Shown here: one piece after another, positions 8,988 to 17,319 of the stretch
Layout of the letters: each line of letters starts with the position of its first letter
How positions within the stretch are numbered: the stretch's first letter is position 1
Source of the DNA: Salipaludibacillus keqinensis
GTDB taxonomy: Bacteria > Bacillota > Bacilli > Bacillales > Salisediminibacteriaceae
Assembly (NCBI RefSeq): GCF_003226325.1
Contig: NZ_PDOD01000002.1
Coordinates: 434,001-498,000 of the forward strand
Direction: 5' to 3'
DNA: 64,000 bases
The notes under the pieces: model-generated
The model's database searches: none
The model's input: only the letters and a program-made list of their open reading frames with translations
Told to the model about the DNA's origin: nothing
Position numbers and translations under genes: made by a program

Positions 8988-9296
8988 CTACCTACAACAA
9001 TTATAAGGATACGATGGGTATGGACACGGTGGGTACGGGCATGGCGGGTACGGTGGATAAGGTGGATAAGGATAATATGGTGGTCTAGGAGTTAACAAAG
9101 CCCCAGCTGCTAATCCAGTTAAAAATGGAAATCCAAAACCAAAAGGTCTGCCTATCCCAAAACCTGGTCCACCAAAACCTAAACCTGGTGAAAAACCAAA
9201 GCCTGATCCAGGACCACCCAGGCCTAGACCTGGTATAAACCTTTCGTCTGTAGACTGATAATGATGATAATTTTCATCATAATAATTTATATTCAA
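8988..9296 (-). CDS. Gly/Pro/Tyr-rich low-complexity protein
   Basis: The 102-residue protein begins with a Tyr/His-rich head. Gly-Pro-Phe repeats follow (GLGLGGPGSGFGF, PGFGIG), then a short hydrophobic stretch (FLTGLAAGALL) and a Pro-Tyr-Cys tail (YPPYPPYPPCPYPP, ending in NCCR). Such proteins are common among spore outer-layer components of Bacillaceae; spore coat or exosporium location is inferred from composition only. The start is TTG 9296 with AGGAGG eight bases upstream. Low complexity makes homology calls unreliable. Confidence 0.7.
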   Translation of the reverse strand: MNINYYDENYHHYQSTDERFIPGLGLGGPGSGFGFSPGLGFGGPGFGIGRPFGFGFPFLTGLAAGALLTPRPPYYPYPPYPPYPPCPYPPCPYPSYPYNCCR

Positions 9297-9456
9297 TTCT
9301 CCATCCTCCTTTAATTGCCATTGCTCTATTTAAAAATGCAGCGGAAATATCTTCTTTCGCGACGACCGTTTATCCACTTAATTAATACCATTCTATTCAC
9401 TGGTCATTTATCTATAAACTTGTACCTCACAAATTGTGTATTTACCTAGCAACCAC

Positions 9457-9572
9457 GGGGACGGTTCTTCCGGTCGATAAGCATTTATCTCGATATGCAC
9501 GGATTGAATACTAAATAATCCACGTTTTTGTGTGAGGATAATAAGGTACTTTTGGCCACAAGAACCGTCCCT
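9457..9572. repeat. Palindromic element with GGGGACGGTTCTT ends
   Basis: GGGGACGGTTCTT at 9457-9469 is matched in reverse complement by AAGAACCGTCCCT at 9560-9572, giving a 116-bp unit with inverted ends. Similar 'GGGACGGTTC' elements are scattered through many Bacillaceae genomes (from memory). The interior carries no frame. Confidence 0.6.
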
Positions 9573-9593
9573 CTTGCTCCCCTCTTGCTCACC

Positions 9594-10817
9594 TTAAATA
9601 TTCAACCAAACAGGAGGAAGTTCCTCAAGTTCCTCCGTTGGGGGCTGTTGACTGCTCGGCGTATTTAAGGCAAGCTGAATGGCTGTCCCGGCATCAATCC
9701 TTCCATATCGAATCGACCCTCCGGAAACCGAACGGGTGGCAGCCCGCTGTATAGCTGCTCTGATATCTCTATGGGTTAACGCTGGGTTTGCTGCCTTAAT
9801 CAATCCTGCCAGACCGCTGATAAAAGGAGCCGCTTGCGACGTTCCAGAGCTAACCCTATACCCAGACATCGGTTCTCCTGAGTCCTCAGGAAAGGTGGAG
9901 AGAATATCCTGTCCCGGCGCGGCCACCTCCACCCATGACCCATAGGTTGAGAAGGACGCCAAGTCGTTATCTTGATTTGTAGCGGCTACCGCCATGACAT
10001 TTTGATATGCTGCCGGGTAATGCCTGGTATTTGATCCGCTATTTCCTGCTGCTCCAACAAGAAATATGTTTCGATTATAGGCATAATTAACTGCTCTTCT
10101 AAGCGTTTCATCACTCCTGCTAGTTCCTAAACTCATATTGATCACATCTGCCCCTTGGTTTGCGGCATGGATGATACCCTCAGCCACATCGCTTAGCATG
10201 CCGCCGCCTGAGTCTCCCAAGACTTTTATATTCAGAATATCAGCTGCATTATAACTCATTCCAGCGATCCCTTTTCCGTTGTTTGTTATGGCTGCAGCAA
10301 TCCCCGCAACATGTGTTCCATGCCCATGAATGTCCTCCACGGTGGAAGAGTTTGAGAAATTTGCCTGATGAATCACTTTTCCCCTCAAGTCTTCATGGTT
10401 ACGATTTACACCAGTATCAAGAATGGCAATTTTTGCTGAAACACGAGAAGTACCAACCAGCTCCCATGCTCTCTCTGCGCTAATATTCGCAAGACCCCAT
10501 TGTCTTTCCAGCAAAGGGTCGTTTGTTGAAACAGCTGCCCCTTCTATTTTTACTCGCGACGAAAGATCTCCCCTATCCAAAATCGGTTCAACCTGTATTA
10601 AGTGATCCTCCTCCACAAACTGTACAGCCTTGGAGGAATCATATTTTTTAAAACAAGTTTTCAATTCATTATCTTGTACGAAAACTACATGTATGCCAAT
10701 TTCCTTAATTTCTTTCACAAGTTCTGCTTTCATCTCTTTGTGCATACTCATACACCTAGACCTTTTTGTCCCAGGCTTAAAGCACACGATCAGCTTCTTC
10801 TTAGCCACGAACATCAT
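9594..10817 (-). CDS. Subtilisin-like serine protease (S8)
   Basis: The peptidase S8 catalytic triad is visible: Asp134 in AILDTGVN, His166 in HGHGTHVAG and Ser327 in SSGTSQAAP, with the oxyanion Asn259 in AAGNSGS. Residues 5-80 look like an inhibitor propeptide (KKKLIVCFKPGT through VQFVEEDHLIQVEP). No signal peptide is visible, so it may act inside the cell or mother cell, or leave by a nonclassical route. Two adjacent ATGs lie at 10817 and 10814, directly behind AAGGAG; GTG at 10808 has better spacing and may be the true start. The C-terminal tail after the domain is short and acidic (PTEELEELPP). Confidence 0.9.
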   Translation of the reverse strand: MMFVAKKKLIVCFKPGTKRSRCMSMHKEMKAELVKEIKEIGIHVVFVQDNELKTCFKKYDSSKAVQFVEEDHLIQVEPILDRGDLSSRVKIEGAAVSTNDPLLERQWGLANISAERAWELVGTSRVSAKIAILDTGVNRNHEDLRGKVIHQANFSNSSTVEDIHGHGTHVAGIAAAITNNGKGIAGMSYNAADILNIKVLGDSGGGMLSDVAEGIIHAANQGADVINMSLGTSRSDETLRRAVNYAYNRNIFLVGAAGNSGSNTRHYPAAYQNVMAVAATNQDNDLASFSTYGSWVEVAAPGQDILSTFPEDSGEPMSGYRVSSGTSQAAPFISGLAGLIKAANPALTHRDIRAAIQRAATRSVSGGSIRYGRIDAGTAIQLALNTPSSQQPPTEELEELPPVWLNI

Positions 10818-10924
10818 CTCCTTTTTAATAACTCATACTAATCTATTCACACGAGAGGATATTCGAAGCGGTTGCTGTCCCAGGAAGCCTGAAATGCAGG
10901 ATCCCTCCCTCAGAAAACGTCTAA

Positions 10925-10962
10925 AAAAAGACCCCAATCGGATTCGATTGAGAGTCTTTTGA
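10925..10962. terminator. Intrinsic terminator-like hairpin
   Basis: AAAAGACCCCAATCG pairs with CGATTGAGAGTCTTTT across a 4-base loop, with A and T runs outside. It lies upstream of the protease gene, between it and the GNAT gene at 11253. 10963-11252 holds only a possible short remnant ending in ENEENN (about 11037-11100, minus), too short to call. Confidence 0.6.
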
Positions 10963-11252
10963 AATTTGACAAATGAAACACACAAATTTTTTACACATAA
11001 TAGGTACTGTAAATGATTGCAGGAGAAACAAGCCTAATTATTTTCCTCATTCTCAACGGTTTCAGGACCATCTTGATATATAAACACACGCGATATCATT
11101 TCATGTGTAAAATGGCATGTGTTTTAGCTTTTAATTGATTTGTTGGCAGCAAGCATCATGCTCCTTAAAAGTAAGAGACAAAACCTAATCTTTTTGAGCT
11201 GCACAGTGTCTTATAAACTTTATCACTAGACAAAATCCGGTTCGTTTGCGAA

Positions 11253-12026
11253 TCAGCTAGATCTTTCAATGCAGTACGTATCATACGATTCTTTGAATTT
11301 GTAGCCAAATTTCTTAGCCATATGAACGGATGTTTCATTTGCCGCATCCCAACTTGGATACAATCCCTTATCTAGGCAATCTTCGATCAACGTCGCTGAA
11401 GTAATGGTTGCTAGTCCTTTCCCCCTATGATCGGGGTGTGTGGCCACTTCAATTTCAATGCCCTCATCATAAATACTATAGGACGTGGCCCCGCACACGA
11501 CTTTTCCATCTTTCACAACGGCAAATCCTGTTCCTCTAGCAAGGAAATCTTCGACCGAGTCAAACTGAGAAATGAAGTCTTCAGACACTTTATGGAGTGA
11601 CGGTTCGTTCGCAATCGCTTTATCGATTTTTTTCATCTCATAACCTTCGGGCAGGGGTGATATTATATTCTGGATGTGTGTGCGGTCTAGATGGTCAGGA
11701 TTTTTTTCGAACCGATATCGCTGGAACTTTTCAGCAGAATCCTGATGAACCGTTTCTATCAGTTGTTTCCATTCATCCGTCTCCCCAATGACAAGAGCGA
11801 ATTCAGGTAGATTTCGCACCATTTCTTCGGCTTCTTTTGTGTGAGGATCTCCTGCATAAATGACAAAAATCCCGACGATTATTTGGGCAACTGAAGGATT
11901 TTCCAGATCGTCTACCCACGCTGTTCCCAAATGTCCTTGCAGACACGAAAAAATAATCGTATCGTCCATCGATTCGAACATAGGGTTTAGCTTATTTTTC
12001 ACTTGCCTATCCGCTTCATAAATCAT
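11253..12026 (-). CDS. GNAT acetyltransferase (PF12746-like)
   Basis: The C-terminal half carries the GNAT core: FAVVKDGKVVCGATSYS (beta 4), EIEVATHPDHRGKGLAT (beta 4-alpha 3 pyrophosphate loop, R-G-K-G-L-A) and SWDAANETSVHMAKKFGY (alpha 4, beta 6). The N-terminal 120 residues form the extra domain of the GNAT_acetyltran group (IIFSCLQGHLGTAWVDD). The substrate is unknown. An upstream ATG at 12062 exists, but AAGGAAAC directly precedes ATG 12026, giving 257 residues. The gene is monocistronic. Confidence 0.85.
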   Translation of the reverse strand: MIYEADRQVKNKLNPMFESMDDTIIFSCLQGHLGTAWVDDLENPSVAQIIVGIFVIYAGDPHTKEAEEMVRNLPEFALVIGETDEWKQLIETVHQDSAEKFQRYRFEKNPDHLDRTHIQNIISPLPEGYEMKKIDKAIANEPSLHKVSEDFISQFDSVEDFLARGTGFAVVKDGKVVCGATSYSIYDEGIEIEVATHPDHRGKGLATITSATLIEDCLDKGLYPSWDAANETSVHMAKKFGYKFKESYDTYCIERSS

Positions 12027-12246
12027 TGGTTTCCTTCTTTCTATGTATGAATTTTTGATCATATGATTGAATTTTCGAAAAATGACACCGCTTTTATTTT
12101 AACATAAATATCCAATAGTAAAGGAAGAATATTTGATCATTAGTTTTCAAATATAATCTTGCTCTTTCCAATAATAACCTATACAGAACCTTTCAAACTG
12201 GATACATCTATTCTTAAAGGAAGTTGAAGCCACGATTACAACAACG

Positions 12247-12280
12247 AAGGGTCAGGAATGAATGCTCATTCCTGACCCTT
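12247..12280. terminator. Strong inverted repeat, likely terminator
   Basis: AAGGGTCAGGAATGA is followed by ATGC and a perfect complement, a 15-bp stem. Downstream T content is weak in both directions, so termination is likely but not certain. Confidence 0.6.
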
Positions 12281-12302
12281 GTTTGGTGAATCATGATCGT
12301 GT

Positions 12303-12390
12303 TCCTCATTTCAGCATAGAACCTGATTTTTGTGCATAGACTCTCTATTTATCAACATAGACCCCTAGTTTTTGTGCATAGAACCAAATC
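12303..12390. repeat. 21-bp-period tandem array, about four units
   Basis: Units of the form CATAGAcccctaGTTTTTGTG recur every 21 bp: CATAGAACCTGATTTTTGTG, CATAGACTCTCTATTTATCA, CATAGACCCCTAGTTTTTGT, CATAGAACC. The period equals that of arrays at 40336 and 52933. No gene overlaps. Confidence 0.75.
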
Positions 12391-12411
12391 CCTGCGCCAA
12401 AAAACTTCTAA

Positions 12412-13710
12412 TTAAAACTTCTCAGCGTCAAAATTCTGGAAGACATACTTATCATAGATCGGGAATTTTTCTTCTCCCAGTAAATGATTGATGATAATTT
12501 TATTTCGATGGACAGCTAGTCCTAGGTTCGTTGAGCCAACGCCGTGGGAGTGTGAGATCCCGCTTTGAACATAAATTTGATTAGGAATATTCATGCGCAA
12601 CCGGTAATCGGGCTCCACTTCATATCTTCCTTTATCATCCCAGGCGATATAAGAGCTTAAGCTTTTAATAAACGGGGGAACATTTGGGTGATAGCCTGTT
12701 CCTACGATAACCACATCACTTTCATGGGTAAAATCGTGATTTTGTTCCCATTGGTGACAGGAGATTTCATATGTGTCTCCTTTTTCTTTAATATCGTGAA
12801 CTTCTGTTAACACTTGCAAATCCACGTTCATATCTTCATTAGACACCGAGTTTTCGTATAGTAAATTGTAAATATCTGTGATCGTATGGGAGCTGATCCC
12901 TTTGTAGAGCAAGTCTTGAGACGCAAAAATTTCATCCTTTTTTTCTTGTGGGAAGCGGTAAAAATAATTGACGTAATCAGGTGAAAATTGTTCGACGGTT
13001 AACTTGGATTCTTCCATTGAAAAGAAACTCCGTGACCGTGTGATCCATGTCAGCTTATAAGGATGTTCCATACGTTCTTTTAACAATTCGCGAAAGGCTT
13101 CTGCGGAGCTTTGACCTGACCCAATAACAGTGACCGATTTTGCTTGTCTGCAGCGGTCTTGTCTGTCAAGAAATTCTGCCGTATGAAAGACATTTTCAGA
13201 TGAAAATCCTTGAAAGGCTTTTGGCAATCTTGGACTACTTCCTGTACCAAGGACGAGATTTTTCGCTTGATATTGACCTATTTCTTCAGTCTCCATGTTT
13301 TGCACAGACACGACATAATGTCCTTCGTTCTCTAAGTACTCTAAATCAACCACTTTATGTCCAAAGCGGCAATTATCAAGCTCATTTTCAACCCACTGGC
13401 AATAATCATTGTATTCTCTTCGTGGAATATCCAAGCGCTGCAAAAAGTAAAAAGGGTAGAGTCGATTTTTTTGCGCTAAGTAATTCAAGAAGCTGTATTT
13501 GTTCGTCGGGTCAGCTAGGGTGACCAAGTCAGCCATAAATGGAACTTGCAGCCTTGTGCCAACGATCAACATTCCCGGATGCCAATCAAAGTGAGGTTTC
13601 TGATCAAAAAATACTGAATCGATTTCTGGAATATCCTCAAGAAGGGCGGCCAGACTTAAATTAAATGGGCCAATTCCTACTCCTACTAAATCATATACAT
13701 GATTATCCAA
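12412..13710 (-). CDS. L-lysine/L-ornithine N-monooxygenase (siderophore type)
   Basis: This flavin monooxygenase N-hydroxylates the side-chain amine of lysine or ornithine, the first step of hydroxamate siderophores. Visible motifs are FAD-binding GVGIGPFNLSLA at 11-22, NADPH-binding VIGSGQSSAEAFREL in the middle and VVIVGTGYHPN before the C terminus, all typical of IucD/SidA/PvdA proteins. An open frame reaches TTG 13728, but GAGGAGG overlaps it; TTG 13710 lies nine bases after that ribosome site and gives MDNHVYDLVGVG. No siderophore synthetase, transporter or clear Fur box lies within the window, so it is an orphan here. Lysine versus ornithine cannot be told. Confidence 0.88.
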   Translation of the reverse strand: MDNHVYDLVGVGIGPFNLSLAALLEDIPEIDSVFFDQKPHFDWHPGMLIVGTRLQVPFMADLVTLADPTNKYSFLNYLAQKNRLYPFYFLQRLDIPRREYNDYCQWVENELDNCRFGHKVVDLEYLENEGHYVVSVQNMETEEIGQYQAKNLVLGTGSSPRLPKAFQGFSSENVFHTAEFLDRQDRCRQAKSVTVIGSGQSSAEAFRELLKERMEHPYKLTWITRSRSFFSMEESKLTVEQFSPDYVNYFYRFPQEKKDEIFASQDLLYKGISSHTITDIYNLLYENSVSNEDMNVDLQVLTEVHDIKEKGDTYEISCHQWEQNHDFTHESDVVIVGTGYHPNVPPFIKSLSSYIAWDDKGRYEVEPDYRLRMNIPNQIYVQSGISHSHGVGSTNLGLAVHRNKIIINHLLGEEKFPIYDKYVFQNFDAEKF

Positions 13711-13890
13711 TGTAACGTTCCTCCTCAAAGCCTTCGTTATTTCTATTATTAGGTAAAAATTAAAATAGCATTCATAATCAATGGCTATGTCCTTCTAGCT
13801 AAAAAGGAATAGACTAATCTTATCAATATTCGACAAAGGGAGCAATACAATAAATGGAAAGAGGAAAGTCATGGATATAGCCGGTGGGAA

Positions 13891-13916
13891 AAAGCGCCCT
13901 GCAAAGGCAGGGCGCA
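13891..13916. terminator. GC-rich terminator hairpin
   Basis: GCGCCCTGC, loop AAAG, GCAGGGCGC is a perfect 9-bp stem, preceded by AAAA (minus-strand T run). It ends the transcript arriving from the thioesterase region (minus). Confidence 0.75.
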
Positions 13917-13934
13917 GTTGAATGTATTTTTACT

Positions 13935-14033
13935 TTACTCTTCATTCCATTCCAAATAGTGCTTGAAAACATTTAATCTTTCTGTAAAAACACCGCCGTT
14001 ATAATCTTTTCGTTCAGCTATATACGACCTCAT
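13935..14033 (-). CDS. Possible 32-residue ORF behind the thioesterase
   Basis: ATG 14033 to a stop at 13935 encodes 32 residues ending NVFKHYLEWNEE. The frame is open upstream into the thioesterase 3' end without another start, and the added residues (KITVKDFTEM) also look protein-like. There is no clear ribosome site. Either a tiny translationally coupled gene or the remains of a longer frame; I do not recognise it. Confidence 0.3.
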   Translation of the reverse strand: MRSYIAERKDYNGGVFTERLNVFKHYLEWNEE

Positions 14034-14053
14034 TTCGGTGAAGTCTTTAACGG

Positions 14054-14521
14054 TTATTTTCTCTTGATTCCAATTCGTCTTCCCACTTGTTTTGGTATTT
14101 CTAAACGGGAATGCTGTTCTTTAAGCCTTGCGATATAGTCTGATACATGTATAGGGAATGGACCAGGTTTATTTAAAGAAGTATCTATTCCCATCAACAT
14201 TTGTTCACTCGTGGCAACTAAGGTACCGTCATTGTTCTTCATTTCAAGTAGGATGTGTAGCCGTTTTTCATCCGAATCTAGCAATTGAAGAGTGATGTGT
14301 AATGTCTCGCCTTCTTTTACTTCCTGCAAATAACATAGATGTGTTTCCAGTGTGAACATCGTATACTGATGTTTTGCTCTTGTTTTCTCATCCAGTCCAA
14401 TGACTTCAATCCAACTGTCGAGAGCTAAGCTGAAGACTTGTGCATAAGCAGCGTCATTCATATGTCCGTTGTAGTCCACCCATTGCTCCAGGCAACGATA
14501 TTGAAACGTAGGAATTTCCAT
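14054..14521 (-). CDS. Thioesterase, betainyl-CoA/carnitine-pathway type
   Basis: This is a 155-residue hot-dog-fold acyl-CoA thioesterase. The active-site segment EQWVDYNGHMNDAAYAQVFS has the Asp and the HMN core seen in betainyl-CoA thioesterases that accompany carnitine dehydrogenase. TMFTLETHLCYLQEVKEGE and KRLHILLEM follow as usual. It would hydrolyse betainyl-CoA to glycine betaine and CoA during carnitine breakdown; glycine betaine is a compatible solute. The usual dehydrogenase and 3-keto cleavage enzyme are not in the window, so the role is by family only. The start is ATG 14521 with GAGGAG upstream. Confidence 0.8.
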   Translation of the reverse strand: MEIPTFQYRCLEQWVDYNGHMNDAAYAQVFSLALDSWIEVIGLDEKTRAKHQYTMFTLETHLCYLQEVKEGETLHITLQLLDSDEKRLHILLEMKNNDGTLVATSEQMLMGIDTSLNKPGPFPIHVSDYIARLKEQHSRLEIPKQVGRRIGIKRK

Positions 14522-14586
14522 TGTTTGTCGTCACTCCTCACTTTTTACTTCGCAAAGCTGTGATTGGGCCAACTCAAGATGGATAT

Positions 14587-15357
14587 TTACTTCTCTTCCG
14601 TTTCTCGAATCAACTCATTCCCTTCATCAATTGAACTAGCTGGTGCAACAAAAACTAGTGAGGATTCAAGATTCGTCCCATACACCCTCCCAGCCACATG
14701 AGTAAAATCACCCGAAGCCCAGATTTCACCTATTTGATTTCCGTCGTTTTCAAAAAAACTAGCAAAATGTTCCTCTAAATCCTCTGTAAACGGAGCATCA
14801 GGTCTATTTCCTTCATCAGAAATGATAACATCGGATAGGTAATATTCCCCTTCATCTATCGTGATCTCTCCAGTAATGGACTCTTCACCAAACATATTAG
14901 GTCTTACCTTACCAGTGATTTCTATGTCAATGAGTTCACCCGTCGAGTCATCTTCTGAATACACGAAGGCTTCATGACTCACATCAACTTGTTGAGGGGA
15001 TAAATAGATAAAGAACACTATAAAAGCTAGAAACGAAAAACCGCTCGTTAACGTACTGATCATGTAGCGTTTCGATTCTTTTTCATATGCTCTTTCCATA
15101 TATGCTCGAAATGCATATAAAGCACTAATGAACCCAATTGAATAGTACGCTTCGATTCTTATTTGAAAACCTAAACCGACGATAAATAAACCAATGATAA
15201 AAATCGCCAAAAAAGAAATTTCGATCCACTGATGAGCCTTATTCACTGGCTTATATAACTTAAATGGCCGTCTCTTCTCGATATGATACTTTCTGATAAC
15301 GAATTTCTCCGCTACTACTGCACCTACAAGAATAAGTAGAAGGTAAAAGAATAACAT
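14587..15357 (-). CDS. DUF4181-type membrane protein with extracytoplasmic domain
   Basis: The first 120 residues hold four membrane helices with the DUF4181 signature (VAEKFVIRKYHIEKRRPFKLY, ISFLAIFIIGLFIVG, YSIGFISALYAFRAYMERAYEKESKRY). The remaining 130 residues form a soluble acidic domain, probably outside the cell (SEDDSTGELIDIEITGKV, IWASGDFTHVAGRVYGTN). That added domain is not part of ordinary short DUF4181 proteins. ATG 15357 follows AAGGAG with good spacing, in preference to the ATG at 15393. Function unknown. Confidence 0.75.
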   Translation of the reverse strand: MLFFYLLLILVGAVVAEKFVIRKYHIEKRRPFKLYKPVNKAHQWIEISFLAIFIIGLFIVGLGFQIRIEAYYSIGFISALYAFRAYMERAYEKESKRYMISTLTSGFSFLAFIVFFIYLSPQQVDVSHEAFVYSEDDSTGELIDIEITGKVRPNMFGEESITGEITIDEGEYYLSDVIISDEGNRPDAPFTEDLEEHFASFFENDGNQIGEIWASGDFTHVAGRVYGTNLESSLVFVAPASSIDEGNELIRETEEK

Positions 15358-15464
15358 TAAAACACTCCTTAACTGAAAGTGTATTTTGAACAACTGAACA
15401 GCATCTATTTAATCCACTCTCTTTTCAATTTTCCATAGATCACACGATCGTTGTTCCAATTTGG

Positions 15465-15854
15465 CTAACTCGTCGGTGTTCCCTGGTGAAAAGTCATTTG
15501 CCACCGCTCGCCGTTGTTTTGCCAAATAGAGCTTCGTAAAGATTGTTTCAAATCTCGTTCTCTTAAGGTCTTATAAGTTGCTAAAACAACGTCAGGTGAT
15601 AGCATGTTGACTTTAAATTCCGTAACCGAAAACCGGTTATTGTGCTTTGGCGAGTTTTTATTTATGACCGAATCCAGTTGATCCTGTTTCGTATACTTTG
15701 TGCCGGAATTACCAAACTCACGAAAGTCCTCTGCTAGTAACGAGCTTAATTTCTGATAATCATACTCCATGACTTGTTTTTCAAGTAGTAAAATATGCTC
15801 TTCCAATTGCTTATCTTCCACGTCATTCACCGCCTCATTAAAATGGAACGTCAT
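15465..15854 (-). CDS. NTF2-like (DUF4440) protein
   Basis: This 129-residue protein has a helix-rich N terminus (DKQLEEHILLLEKQVMEYDYQKLSSLLAEDF) and beta strands ending IWQNNGERWQMTFHQGTP, the standard DUF4440/SnoaL-like NTF2 fold. The family includes ketosteroid isomerase-like enzymes and binding proteins; no catalytic residues point to a substrate. Its start overlaps the end of the GNAT gene at 15838 by 17 bases, so the two are translationally coupled and probably one operon. An internal GTG at 15821 is an alternative start. Confidence 0.8.
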   Translation of the reverse strand: MTFHFNEAVNDVEDKQLEEHILLLEKQVMEYDYQKLSSLLAEDFREFGNSGTKYTKQDQLDSVINKNSPKHNNRFSVTEFKVNMLSPDVVLATYKTLRERDLKQSLRSSIWQNNGERWQMTFHQGTPTS

Positions 15855-16377
15855 TTAACTTTATAGGGGTTTTCTTTCCTTCCTCCCAATCTTCTCTTAT
15901 GACTGAATAAACGACTGCATCATCAACGGTTCCATCATCATTTTCCCATGACTTTCTTAGATACCCTTCTTTTTCGAAATGACATTTATGAAATACTTTT
16001 CTCATGGCATAATTATCGTAACGAGTGTACGATTCCAAACGAACCTTATCTTTCAAGCCTGAAAAAACGTAGTCCACAGCCCACTTCACACTTATCAAAC
16101 CATACCCCTTGCTTCGAAAATAATTCGCTAATCGGACATCGTAAAGTAAGGGCATCGTATCCGATATATCACTAATAATGATGAGTCCAATCTTCTCCCC
16201 TCCCTCCTCAATCCAAAACGTCTCTTTATCGTCTTCAAACCAGCCTGATTCGTATCGCTTGGTAATTTCATCTTTTGATGGCACAGGATCAGCGTGAAAT
16301 TCCCACTTGTTTAAAGTATAGAAATCTATTAATTCTTTACCTTCACCATTTAGTTTATGAAACTGAAACGTGGTCAT
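15838..16377 (-). CDS. GNAT acetyltransferase
   Basis: This 179-residue single-domain GNAT protein has LLYDVRLANYFRSKGYGLISVKWAVDYVF as beta 4 and the acetyl-CoA loop (R-S-K-G-Y-G), RLESYTRYDNYAMRKVFHKCHFEKEGYL as the helix 4 and strand 6 region, and SWENDDGTVDDAVVYSVIREDW at the end. It resembles the RimJ/RimL branch; the substrate is unknown. AAAGGAGAG lies just before ATG 16377. The DUF4440 gene overlaps its 3' end. Confidence 0.85.
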   Translation of the reverse strand: MTTFQFHKLNGEGKELIDFYTLNKWEFHADPVPSKDEITKRYESGWFEDDKETFWIEEGGEKIGLIIISDISDTMPLLYDVRLANYFRSKGYGLISVKWAVDYVFSGLKDKVRLESYTRYDNYAMRKVFHKCHFEKEGYLRKSWENDDGTVDDAVVYSVIREDWEEGKKTPIKLNDVPF

Positions 16378-16428
16378 CGATCAACTCTCCTTTTCGAAAA
16401 CTCATGCATGAAAGAGTGCTTTGCATGT

Positions 16429-16632
16429 CTATCCATTGATCAAGAAAGATACGATCACATACCCCACTATGAGCACAATGATTAAAACACCCAACCCTTT
16501 CCAACCATGACTATTTGCTAAATCAACTAGACTACCAGACTGTGACCTCTGGGAAGCGTCCCTCATATTGCCACCAGGATTGTTATTCAATTCTTGTTGT
16601 CTCATTTTTTCTCTAGTATCAGGTTGTCTCAT
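16429..16632 (-). CDS. DUF6366 single-pass membrane protein
   Basis: A 67-residue protein has a polar N-terminal part (REKMRQQELNNNPGGNMRDA) and a C-terminal membrane helix (LGVLIIVLIVGYVIVSFL). The layout EKMRQ-E-NNP-G-N-DA-RS-GSL-DL and GWKGLG before the helix match DUF6366 of Bacillaceae. The function is not known. AAGGAG lies eight bases before ATG 16632. It is a separate small gene between two GNAT genes. Confidence 0.8.
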   Translation of the reverse strand: MRQPDTREKMRQQELNNNPGGNMRDASQRSQSGSLVDLANSHGWKGLGVLIIVLIVGYVIVSFLING

Positions 16633-16742
16633 GCAGAGAACTCCTTTTCATTTTTCGTGAAAAAACCGCTTTAATATTTAATTATTCAGTAAATTTGATG
16701 CCCTTTTGTTCTAGACCATGGATTGAACTTCCTGCTCATCTG

Positions 16743-17210
16743 TCATGAAGAAATAAATTCCATCGCTTCTGAGCCATGGACATAGCCGTTTTTCTTATAA
16801 TAGGAAACACTATCTTCGCTCGGCCATACGATGATAAATTCATACTTCTGTTCTTCGGCCCACTGATTTATTTCAGCAAGCAGCCTGCTTCCAACGCCTT
16901 TATTCCGATATTCTTTCACCGTAAAAACATTCGTCATATATGCAAATGGATAGGTGATTCTGCCCGGGCGAGGGACTTTCTGAATAAGCTCTATGTATAT
17001 ATGTGACACGATTTTACCATGCTCCTCAGCCACCCAAATAAACCACTGATCATTTTTCAAGGCATTTTCTAAAAAATCGCGACATTCCTTTTCAAATTCA
17101 ACAAAAGAGGTCTCTTTTATTTGTCCTGTTTCATCATCTTCAAGAGTAAAATCCCATCTCATTTTAATTAATTGAGAAATGTCCTTTTCTTCAGCAAGTC
17201 TAATGTTCAT
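16743..17210 (-). CDS. GNAT acetyltransferase
   Basis: This 155-residue GNAT protein contains MNIRLAEEKDISQLIKMRWDF at the start, AYMTNVFTVKEYRNKGVGSRLLAEINQWA as beta 4 with the R-N-K-G-V-G coenzyme A loop, and SEDSVSYYKKNGYV at the end. Substrate not predictable; similar to aminoglycoside-type or amino-acid N-acetyltransferases. The frame opens at 17225, but AGGAGATCTTATG shows that ATG 17210 is used. It is close to the APH-fold kinase at 17320 on the same strand, about 110 bases apart, which may allow co-transcription. Confidence 0.85.
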   Translation of the reverse strand: MNIRLAEEKDISQLIKMRWDFTLEDDETGQIKETSFVEFEKECRDFLENALKNDQWFIWVAEEHGKIVSHIYIELIQKVPRPGRITYPFAYMTNVFTVKEYRNKGVGSRLLAEINQWAEEQKYEFIIVWPSEDSVSYYKKNGYVHGSEAMEFISS

Positions 17211-17319
17211 AAGATCTCCTCCCACTTCATTTTAACATCATCTGCCATAATATGACATAGGGACCACGAATGATAAGGTCTGATAAACGAACCTCGAATT
17301 GCTTCACAATCCTACTTCC

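Noticed and set aside
11037-11100. Remnant ending in QDGPETVENEENN
   Set aside because: Only about 20 codons, no ribosome site and no family; too little to call.
13729-13800. Fur box before the N-hydroxylase
   Set aside because: The region is AT-rich but no good match to the 19-bp inverted Fur consensus was found by eye.
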